Assembly (NCBI GenBank): GCA_004552155.1
Contig: SFPF01000021.1
Location: 1-13,658, forward strand
Source of the DNA: Bacteroidales bacterium
Lineage (GTDB): Bacteria; Bacteroidota; Bacteroidia; Bacteroidales; Bacteroidaceae
Length of the DNA stretch: 13,658 nucleotides
Direction of reading: 5' to 3'
A model generated the notes under the pieces. It did not search any database. It was given only the letters and a program-made list of their open reading frames with translations, and had not been told where the DNA came from. This document shows positions 6,961 through 12,783 of this stretch, piece by piece (the stretch's first letter is position 1; the number at the start of each line of letters is the position of its first letter). The position numbers were made by a program, and so were the translations under genes.

Positions 6961-7386
6961 TTAGAACGGCCACCAGCCTTTGCGCTTCGGCTTTTCAACT
7001 GGCATATTCATTTCCTCGCGCAGGAGCTGTTCGTAACTGATGCGGCGCGTGATGATTTGGTAGATGCTGCCCCAGTCGGGCAGGCCACCCACGTTGCGGT
7101 CGTCTATAAACATCTGCACCTTGAGTTTGCGGCAGAAGTTGTCGCTATTCATGCAGTTGGCATCTTCGTCGAAATTGCTATTCACGGCATAGAAGCGCAC
7201 GCCGCGCTCCTCGCACCATGCCACTGCCTCGTCGAGCAACTCGCCCGTTCGCACGCTCCAAAGCACGAGCTTGTGCCCGTCCTCCATGAGCTGTTTCAGC
7301 GTGGCGACGGCGAAGGGCCGCTCCTTGCCGATAGCGGGATATTTATGCTCAACAATCGTTCCGTCAAAGTCTACTGCGATTACCAT
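6961..7386 (-). CDS. Small HAD-superfamily hydrolase-like protein
   Basis: This 141-residue protein begins MVIAVDFDGTIVEH, which contains the HAD motif I D-x-D-G-T (D6, D8) that would form the phospho-aspartate. A probable motif II serine or threonine lies in LVLWSVRTGE, and an acidic motif IV is seen in FIDDRNVGG, preceded by a lysine in RKLKVQ. There is little room for a cap domain. Related short Bacteroides proteins are annotated only as hydrolases, and the substrate is unknown. I chose the ATG at 7384-7386, since motif I normally sits within the first ten residues; the frame upstream runs into repeat copy C. It ends in a tryptophan- and lysine-rich tail, KPKRKGWWPF. It lies between two repeats and need not be in an operon with nnr. 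Confidence 0.82.
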   Translation of the reverse strand: MVIAVDFDGTIVEHKYPAIGKERPFAVATLKQLMEDGHKLVLWSVRTGELLDEAVAWCEERGVRFYAVNSNFDEDANCMNSDNFCRKLKVQMFIDDRNVGGLPDWGSIYQIITRRISYEQLLREEMNMPVEKPKRKGWWPF

Positions 7387-7397
7387 ATTATTATGAT

Positions 7398-7513
7398 TTG
7401 AGTAGACGAGTAAACAAGTAGACAAGTAAACGAGACAGAGATGTCTTGCACATTATATTTTAGATGAGTAACTTATCTTGTTTACTTGTCTACTCGTTTA
7501 CTTGTTTACTAAT
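7398..7513. repeat. Octamer-armed dispersed element, copy C
   Basis: This is the most symmetrical copy. The left arm at 7400-7431 has four RAGTARAC units and the right arm at 7480-7511 has four GTYTACTY units, so they could form a roughly 32-bp stem. The core carries ATGTCTTGC at 7441-7449, ATTATATTTT at 7452-7461 and TAACTT at 7469-7474. AGACA and TGTCT flank GAGA as a small hairpin. The right arm overlaps the 3' end of the secreted-protein gene, whose last residues VNK and stop are encoded inside it. Confidence 0.85.
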
Positions 7514-8547
7514 TTCATATTCTTCATTATTAAAATCTCGCCGCGCCGCGCCGTGCCTGTGTGCCGCCGTCCGGCAAGGTCGTAGATGGGCTGTGCCGCG
7601 CCGTGGTTTCCTTTATTAAGAATGGCAGGAGGCAATGCAGCCGCCGTGTTGCGCTCAAAGCGAATGACGAGTTGCGGGCCTACAGGCTCGAACAGCGAGA
7701 GATAGCAGCGAAATGGTGCAAGCGTGCTGCTTGCCGCCGCGTGGGCAAAGGTGCTGCCGTCGGCAGTCAGCAGATAAATGCTTTCGCCCGCGTCTGATAC
7801 GGACATTTGCCGATAGTTCGTGCCCCAAATGCCTTGGTAGAGATAGCCGAGCGTGGGCGAGACGGTGCACGCCTTGCTACTGAACGTCACCGTGAGCCGT
7901 CCGTCCGTCGCAGCCGTGCCAACGGTGCGCAGGATATGCGCTGCGCCGCCTGAAATCGTCTGCGTCTCGCCGAAAGCAAGTGACTCGCCGTCCATGCCCA
8001 AGGCCTTTCCCGCTTCAAACAGTCCTTGCCCCTCTACTGCATCGGCATCGAAAGGCAGGCAGAGCGTTTGCCAGTTGCCATCGGCAATCAGGCGGCGCGT
8101 ATAGCGCAACTGCCCCGTGCTCACGGCAAAGGGGAAGGGGATAAAGAGCGGAGCACCATCGGTGAGTTCAAAGGAATGCAACAGCCGCGCCTCGCCGTTT
8201 TCGGCGCGTGCCACGGCAAACCGCCACGCCTCCGGCACGCGGTTGGCATCTTCGCTGCGCACATAGATGAGCAGGTTAGGTTCCACGGGTGTATGGCGAA
8301 AGGCTGTTGCGCCTTCTGGCAGGCTGATGCCCGAAAGGTCGAGGCACGTCACGCCGCCAAGGTCTTTGGCTGCCAGTTCGTCGGCCGTCAAAGGCTCCGT
8401 GATTTTCAGATACCCCGTCCACCCCGTGCCTGTCAGTCCATCGTCGCCCGGCGTCGTGCCGCGCGAACGCTTTGTGCCGCCATCGCTTGCCTGCAACGCG
8501 GCACAAAGGCAAAAGAGCAGGAGAAGCGTGCCATACTGCCGTAGCAT
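7498..8547 (-). CDS. Secreted protein of unknown function with Bacteroidales-type C-terminal tail
   Basis: The 349-residue product starts with a signal peptide (MLRQYGTLLLLFCLCAALQA). The mature part looks beta-rich, with short hydrophobic strands and few long helices. The segment GNWQTLCLPFD is a recurring phrase in Bacteroidales surface proteins. The tail, IYDLAGRRHTGTARRGEI, resembles the conserved ending Y-D-L-x-G-R-R seen in many Prevotella exported proteins, so surface or outer-membrane targeting is plausible. I do not recognise a catalytic domain. I prefer the ATG at 8545-8547; a TTG four codons upstream is possible. The last residues, VNK, and the TAA at 7498-7500 come from the octamer repeat, so the original C-terminus may have been altered. 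It starts 38 bases after rfbA ends and may be co-transcribed with it. Confidence 0.65.
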   Translation of the reverse strand: MLRQYGTLLLLFCLCAALQASDGGTKRSRGTTPGDDGLTGTGWTGYLKITEPLTADELAAKDLGGVTCLDLSGISLPEGATAFRHTPVEPNLLIYVRSEDANRVPEAWRFAVARAENGEARLLHSFELTDGAPLFIPFPFAVSTGQLRYTRRLIADGNWQTLCLPFDADAVEGQGLFEAGKALGMDGESLAFGETQTISGGAAHILRTVGTAATDGRLTVTFSSKACTVSPTLGYLYQGIWGTNYRQMSVSDAGESIYLLTADGSTFAHAAASSTLAPFRCYLSLFEPVGPQLVIRFERNTAAALPPAILNKGNHGAAQPIYDLAGRRHTGTARRGEILIMKNMKLVNK

Positions 8548-8585
8548 TTTTGCTGTCAATTAGGGACTAATTTTTATGAAATCCC

Positions 8586-9464
8586 TTATTTGCCTTCTGC
8601 AAGTTTGAGGAGATATTGCCCGTACTGGTTCTTGGCCATCGGCTGTGCCGTTTGGCGCACCTGCTCGGGCGTAATCCAGCCTTGTTGCAGGGCGATGCCT
8701 TCGAGGCAGCCAACTTTCAGCCCCGTGCGCTTTTCGATGACTTCGATAAAGGTAGAAGCCTCGCTCAGGCTGTCGTGTGTGCCCGTGTCGAGCCATGCGA
8801 ACCCGATACCGAGCGTCTGCACCATCAATTCGTTGTCGGCAAGGAATTGCTGATTCACCGTGGTGATTTCCAGTTCTCCGCGTGCCGAGGGCTTGATGTT
8901 CTTGGCCACCTGCACCACCTTGTTGGGATAGAAGTACAGGCCCACAACGGCGTAGTTGCTCTTCGGCTGCGCCGGCTTTTCCTCGATGCTCATGCAACGC
9001 CCTTCTGCATCGAACTCCACCACGCCGTAGCGCTCGGGGTCGTTTACGCGATAGCCGAACACGGTGGCCTTGGCGTCTTCCTCCGCCGTCTTCACCGCTG
9101 CACGCAGAATGTGGCGGAAGTTGCTGCCGTGGAAGATGTTGTCGCCCAGCACGAGGCAAACGCTGTCATCGCCGATAAACTTTTCGCCGATGATAAAGGC
9201 CTGTGCCAGTCCGTCGGGCGAGGGCTGCTCGGCATACTCGAAGCGCACGCCGAAGTCGCTGCCGTCGCCCAGCAGGCGGCGGAAGCCCGGGAGATCTTGT
9301 GGCGTGGAGATAATGAGGATTTCGCGGATGCCGGCAAGCATCAGAACCGAAATGGGGTAATACACCATCGGTTTGTCGAAAATAGGAATAAGTTGTTTGC
9401 TGATGCCTTTGGTGATGGGGTAGAGGCGCGTGCCGCTACCGCCGGCGAGGACAATTCCTTTCAT
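8586..9464 (-). CDS. rfbA: Glucose-1-phosphate thymidylyltransferase
   Basis: The 292-residue enzyme has the normal length and sequence of RmlA/RfbA, which joins dTTP and glucose-1-phosphate to make dTDP-glucose, the first step to dTDP-rhamnose and other surface sugars. The N-terminal nucleotide-binding signature GGSGTRLYP lies at 8-16 and is followed by KQLIPIFDKPM (23-33). The metal-binding LGDN is at 106-109, and FAWLDTGTHDSL with the second metal aspartate is in the last third. The ATG at 9462-9464 matches the conserved MKGIVLAGG start. No rfbB, C or D is in the window, so it stands apart from a full rhamnose cluster here. A possible promoter lies about 65 bases upstream. Confidence 0.95.
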   Translation of the reverse strand: MKGIVLAGGSGTRLYPITKGISKQLIPIFDKPMVYYPISVLMLAGIREILIISTPQDLPGFRRLLGDGSDFGVRFEYAEQPSPDGLAQAFIIGEKFIGDDSVCLVLGDNIFHGSNFRHILRAAVKTAEEDAKATVFGYRVNDPERYGVVEFDAEGRCMSIEEKPAQPKSNYAVVGLYFYPNKVVQVAKNIKPSARGELEITTVNQQFLADNELMVQTLGIGFAWLDTGTHDSLSEASTFIEVIEKRTGLKVGCLEGIALQQGWITPEQVRQTAQPMAKNQYGQYLLKLAEGK

Positions 9465-9527
9465 AGTTATGGATTTTATGCGTTTTTAGGTCTATGAGAT
9501 TATAATGCACAATATGCTATATCTTTG

Positions 9528-9535
9528 CAAAAGTA
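9528..9535 (-). promoter_or_regulatory. Putative Bacteroidetes -7 element for rfbA
   Basis: TACTTTTG on the minus strand fits TAnnTTTG exactly and would give a 5' leader of about 55-60 bases for rfbA. No clear TTG -33 box is seen at the usual distance. The adjoining plus-strand bases TATCTTTG at 9520-9527 also fit the consensus, so the site is almost symmetrical around TTTGCAAA. Confidence 0.4.
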
Positions 9536-9601
9536 GGCTTTTTTTGCGTATTTCCCTATTTTCTTACTTAAAACTTTGTTTTTCCCCGTTCAAAGCCCGC
9601 T

Positions 9602-9638
9602 AAAAAAGCCCGCCGCACCGTGAAAACGATGCGGCGGG
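9602..9638 (-). terminator. Rho-independent terminator of desulfoferrodoxin
   Basis: CCCGCCGCACCG at 9609-9620 pairs with CGATGCGGCGGG at 9627-9638, 12 positions with one mismatch and a 6-base loop. On the minus strand the stem is followed, after one C, by TTTTTT (complement of 9602-9607). It starts about 42 bases after the desulfoferrodoxin stop. The rest of the 9465-9680 gap holds the rfbA promoter candidate, AT-rich sequence and a 7-bp inverted repeat (AGGCCTG at 9659-9665, CAGGCCT at 9682-9688) of unknown meaning. Confidence 0.85.
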
Positions 9639-9680
9639 GAGTAGGGTTGCGAAAGTTGAGGCCTGCGAAAAAGGCTGGGT

Positions 9681-10055
9681 TCAGGCCTTCCAAAGTCCGT
9701 GCAGGTTGCAATAGGCGCGGGCGGCCTTCACCTTCGCCTTGGTGCAGAAGAAAGCCTCGGGCTTGTCGCCGGGCTGCAAATGGTGGCGCATGGTGCCCTC
9801 TTCCGTTTCAAGTTCAATCCATTCAATGAAATGTTCGGGCAGCATGGGGTGCTCTGCGCTGCCCACGCGCACCAGCACGCCTTCGGGGGTGCTGACCAAG
9901 AAGGGCACGTGCTTCTCGTGCGAAGCATCGGTTGTGTTCTCCGTGAGGAGGGTCATCGGTTTGCCGCAGCACACCAGCGTGCCGCCGGCGGCGTGCACCA
10001 CTTCCACCACATTGCCGCAGATGGCGCACTTGTAGATTTCGTTGTTCTGTGTCAT
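9681..10055 (-). CDS. dfx: Desulfoferrodoxin (superoxide reductase, two-iron class)
   Basis: The 124-residue protein reduces superoxide to peroxide in the cytoplasm of anaerobes. All metal ligands of the two-iron class are present at the numbers known for Desulfovibrio desulfuricans desulfoferrodoxin. Centre I (desulforedoxin-like FeCys4) uses C10, C13, C29 and C30. Centre II, the catalytic site, uses H49, H69, H75 and H119 with C116, and the adjacent E47-K48 pair before H49 is also kept. The ATG at 10053-10055 places C10 correctly; the longer upstream frame is not needed. It is a single gene with its own terminator and is divergent from pyrE. A -7 element TAGATTTG lies about 33 bases upstream. 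Confidence 0.95.
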   Translation of the reverse strand: MTQNNEIYKCAICGNVVEVVHAAGGTLVCCGKPMTLLTENTTDASHEKHVPFLVSTPEGVLVRVGSAEHPMLPEHFIEWIELETEEGTMRHHLQPGDKPEAFFCTKAKVKAARAYCNLHGLWKA

Positions 10056-10087
10056 GGCTCTAAATGTTTTGTGGTTAATCTGTATGG

Positions 10088-10095
10088 CAAATCTA
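10088..10095 (-). promoter_or_regulatory. Putative Bacteroidetes -7 element for desulfoferrodoxin
   Basis: TAGATTTG on the minus strand fits TAnnTTTG exactly and implies a leader of about 25-30 bases. The nearest upstream TTG on that strand is at 10119-10121, 23 bases away, longer than the usual 19-20, so the -33 box is weak. Confidence 0.45.
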
Positions 10096-10241
10096 CGCAC
10101 TTTGGGCGAGGCGTGCCACAATCTTAGAATAATTTGTGAGTTTTTAGTCCCCTTTATCACTTTTTTCGGGGACACGACCTGCCATTACTGCAACGACACC
10201 CTGCGCAAGCGCCGGAGTGCGCAGATAATTTGCCGCAAAAG

Positions 10242-10272
10242 TTGCCTTGCTGCGCAGAAATACGTACATTTG
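10242..10272 (+). promoter_or_regulatory. Putative Bacteroidetes promoter for pyrE
   Basis: TTG at 10242-10244 (-33 type) is separated by 20 bases from TACATTTG at 10265-10272, an exact TAnnTTTG -7 element. Transcription would start near 10279, giving a leader of about 48 bases before the pyrE ATG. TGCGCA, a six-base palindrome, occurs at 10202, 10218 and 10251, the last between the two boxes. The remainder of the 10056-10326 gap contains the divergent desulfoferrodoxin promoter and no gene that I can support. Confidence 0.5.
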
Positions 10273-10326
10273 TGGCAGTGTGACGTAAGAAACTTGTTTT
10301 TATCTTAAATAAATACCTTTTGAAAT

Positions 10327-10959
10327 ATGAGTACCGTTGAAAAAATCTTTGCTGAGAAACTCCTGAAAGTCAAAGCCATTAAGTTGCAGCCCGAACAGCC
10401 CTTCACGTGGGCAAGCGGCTGGAAATCGCCCTTTTACTGCGACAACCGCAAGACGCTCGCATTCCCCGCTCTGCGCACCTTCGTAAAACTCCAGCTGAGC
10501 CGCATCGTGGCAGAATTGTACCCCGAAGCCGACGCCATTGCCGGCGTGGCCACGGGAGCAATCGCGCAAGGCGCACTCGTGGCGGACGAACTCGCGCTGC
10601 CCTTTGCCTATGTGCGCTCCAAACCCAAAGACCACGGCATGGCCAACCTCATCGAAGGCGATTTGCAGCCGGGCATGAAGGTGGTGGTGGTAGAAGACCT
10701 CATCTCCACGGGCGGCAGTTCGCTCAAGGCCGTTGAGGCCCTGCGCCAGCATGGCTGCGAGGTGCTCGGCATGGTGGCTGCCTATACTTACGGCTTCCCC
10801 GTGGCGGAAGAAGCCTTTGCCGCGGCGGGCGTAACGCTCACCACGCTCACCAACTACGAGGCTGTGGTGGAAACCGCGCTGCAAACGGGCTACATCGAGC
10901 AGAGCCACGTGCCTATGCTCGCCGCCTGGCGTAAAGACCCGGCAAACTGGATGAAATAA
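10327..10959 (+). CDS. pyrE: Orotate phosphoribosyltransferase
   Basis: The 210-residue enzyme transfers the phosphoribosyl group of PRPP to orotate, giving OMP in pyrimidine synthesis. The PRPP-binding signature VVVVEDLISTGGS is at 119-131. The mobile catalytic loop region with conserved lysines, YVRSKPKDHG, is at 95-104. The N-terminal FTWASGWKSPFYCDNR (26-41) is the typical orotate-binding stretch. Length and both ends are normal. The start is the ATG at 10327-10329, preceded by a leader and a consensus promoter. No other pyr gene is in the window. The stop at 10957-10959 runs straight into a palindromic repeat. Confidence 0.95.
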   Translation: MSTVEKIFAEKLLKVKAIKLQPEQPFTWASGWKSPFYCDNRKTLAFPALRTFVKLQLSRIVAELYPEADAIAGVATGAIAQGALVADELALPFAYVRSKPKDHGMANLIEGDLQPGMKVVVVEDLISTGGSSLKAVEALRQHGCEVLGMVAAYTYGFPVAEEAFAAAGVTLTTLTNYEAVVETALQTGYIEQSHVPMLAAWRKDPANWMK

Positions 10960-11100
10960 AATTCCTTTAAGGTGGGTTCTATAAATTCGCTTTGGCAGAT
11001 TTTGGATTTATTTTCGAGGTCAAATTGTAAGTTGAAGAGGGAGCGTAGCGGGCTACGTGACCGATGAGACTTACGATTTAGACCGAAAAGAAAACAAAAG
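10960..11100. repeat. Large nested palindromic element between pyrE and fucI
   Basis: The 141-base gap is highly self-complementary. TTTTCGAGGTCAAATTGTAAGT (as two blocks within 11011-11032) pairs with the segment 11069-11089 (ACTTAC, ATTTAGACC, GAAAA) with one bulge and few mismatches. Inside lies a second hairpin, CGTAG at 11044-11048 with CTACG at 11053-11057. Weak T/A-rich pairing continues outward to the fucI start codon. The left flank (GGTGGGTTCTATAAATTCGC at 10971-10990) has no matching right arm, so the copy looks cut off where fucI begins. From memory it resembles a dispersed Bacteroidales repeat. It has no terminator-like T-run. Confidence 0.65.
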
Positions 11101-12783
11101 ATGACAAAACGTCAACCCATGGCACTGGCAAAGGCCGTGGCGCAACTTATTTCCTCAAACCTTAGAAACGGCGACGGCTCGCCTGTGGAGTGCGTCATTG
11201 CCGACGGCACGATTGGCCGCGTGGCCGAAAGCGCAGCCTGCGCAGAGAAGTTCGAACGCGCCGGCGTGGGTGCCACGATTACGGTGACCTCCTGCTGGTG
11301 CTACGGTGCGGAGACCATGGACATGAACCCGCACTGGCCCAAGGCCGTGTGGGGCTTCAACGGCACGGAACGCCCCGGTGCCGTGTACCTCGCCGCCGTG
11401 CTTGCCGCGCACGCCCAGAAAGGCTTGCCCGCCTTCGGCATCTACGGCCGCGACGTGCAGGACTTGGACGACAACACCATTCCCGCCGACGTGGCGGAGA
11501 AGATATTGCGCTTCGCCCGCGCCGCACAGGCCGTGGCCACGATGCGCGGCAAGTCGTACCTCTCGATGGGCAGCGTGTCGATGGGCATCGCCGGCTCTAT
11601 CGTCAGTCCCGACTTCTTCCAAGAATACCTCGGCATGCGCAACGAGAGCATCGACCTCACCGAAATTATCCGCCGCATGGCCGAGGGCATCTACGACCCC
11701 GAAGAATATGCCCGCGCCTATGCCTGGACGAAGCAACACTGTATGCCCAACGAAGGCGACGACTTCAAGAACCGCCCCGAAAAGCGCAAGACGCGCGAGG
11801 AAAAGGACAGCGACTGGGAATTTGTAGTAAAAATGACGCTCATCATGCGCGACCTCATGCTGGGCAACCCGAAACTCAAAGAACTCGGGTTCAAGGAGGA
11901 GGCGCTGGGGCACAACGCCATCGCCGCCGGCTTCCAAGGGCAGCGCCAGTGGACAGACTTCTACCCCAACGGCGACTTCCCCGAGGCGTTGCTCAACACG
12001 TCGTTCGACTGGAACGGCCGCCGCGAGCCGCTCACGCTTGCCACCGAGAACGATGCGCTCAACGGCGTGGCCATGCTTTTCGGCCACCTGCTCACGGGGC
12101 GTGCGCAGATATTCAGCGACGTGCGCACCTATTGGAGTCCCGAAGCCGTGAAGCGCGTGACGGGATTGGAACTCAAAGGCCGCGCCGCCGGCGGCATTAT
12201 CCACCTCATCAACTCCGGCGCAACCACGCTCGACGGCACGGGCGCATCGAAGAATGCTGAGGGGCAGCCAGTGATGAAACCGCACTGGGAGATGACGGAT
12301 GCCGACATCGACGCCTGCCTGAAAGCCACTACGTGGTATCCCGCCGACCGCGACTATTTCCGAGGCGGCGGCTTCTCTTCCAATTTCCTCTCGGAGGGCG
12401 GTATGCCAGTAACGATGATGCGCCTCAACTTGGTGAAGGGCCTCGGTCCCGTGTTGCAGCTGGCAGAAGGCTGGACGGTGGAAATCGACCCCGAGATACA
12501 CAAGCGTCTGAATATGCGCACCGACCCCACGTGGCCCACCACATGGTTCGTGCCGCGCCTCTGCGACCGCCCCGCCTTCCGCGACGTGTACTCCGTGATG
12601 AACGCTTGGGGCGCAAACCACGGCGCGATTTCTTACGGCCACATCGGAGAAGACCTCATCACGCTGGCTTCCATGCTCCGCATACCCGTGTGCATGCACA
12701 ACGTCGAGGAGGACAAACTCTTCCGTCCCGCGGCTTGGAACGCTTTCGGCAGTTCACGCAGCCGTGACCGGAGAAGTCGATAA
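11101..12783 (+). CDS. fucI: L-fucose isomerase, truncated at both ends
   Basis: About 543 of the 560 residues (7-550) are a clear L-fucose isomerase, which converts L-fucose to L-fuculose in fucose catabolism. The metal ligands are present: E316 (ATEND), D340 (FSDVRTYW) and H507 (ANHG), equivalent to E337, D361 and H528 of the E. coli enzyme. The family's first about 22 residues, with the IGIRPTIDGR-type motif, are absent; the frame opens at an ATG immediately after a palindromic repeat, and MTKRQP is not family-like. At the other end homology stops at NAFG (550), and the last ten residues, SSRSRDRRSR, are antisense dsbD sequence. The usual ending, about 20 residues to YGPLYK, is missing. 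As written it is probably non-functional, or part of a misassembled region. Confidence 0.9.
   Translation: MTKRQPMALAKAVAQLISSNLRNGDGSPVECVIADGTIGRVAESAACAEKFERAGVGATITVTSCWCYGAETMDMNPHWPKAVWGFNGTERPGAVYLAAVLAAHAQKGLPAFGIYGRDVQDLDDNTIPADVAEKILRFARAAQAVATMRGKSYLSMGSVSMGIAGSIVSPDFFQEYLGMRNESIDLTEIIRRMAEGIYDPEEYARAYAWTKQHCMPNEGDDFKNRPEKRKTREEKDSDWEFVVKMTLIMRDLMLGNPKLKELGFKEEALGHNAIAAGFQGQRQWTDFYPNGDFPEALLNTSFDWNGRREPLTLATENDALNGVAMLFGHLLTGRAQIFSDVRTYWSPEAVKRVTGLELKGRAAGGIIHLINSGATTLDGTGASKNAEGQPVMKPHWEMTDADIDACLKATTWYPADRDYFRGGGFSSNFLSEGGMPVTMMRLNLVKGLGPVLQLAEGWTVEIDPEIHKRLNMRTDPTWPTTWFVPRLCDRPAFRDVYSVMNAWGANHGAISYGHIGEDLITLASMLRIPVCMHNVEEDKLFRPAAWNAFGSSRSRDRRSR

Noticed and set aside
5216..6964. 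A 582-codon plus-strand open frame
   Set aside because: It is antisense to the intact nnr gene and starts inside repeat copy B; long antisense frames are expected in GC-rich coding DNA.
8558..8575. AATTAG/CTAATT hairpin followed by T's as a plus-strand terminator
   Set aside because: Short AT-only pairing, and no plus-strand gene ends nearby.
10147..10173. GTCCCC/GGGGAC inverted repeat as a terminator
   Set aside because: The stem is only 6 bp with a 15-base loop, and it does not follow any gene end.
10042..10308. A cysteine-containing 88-codon plus-strand frame between dfx and pyrE
   Set aside because: It overlaps the dfx start and both promoter candidates, and its composition is not protein-like; no family resemblance.
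11155..12699. A 514-codon minus-strand open frame opposite fucI
   Set aside because: Histidine- and valine-rich translation typical of an antisense frame; the plus strand encodes a clear L-fucose isomerase with all metal ligands.
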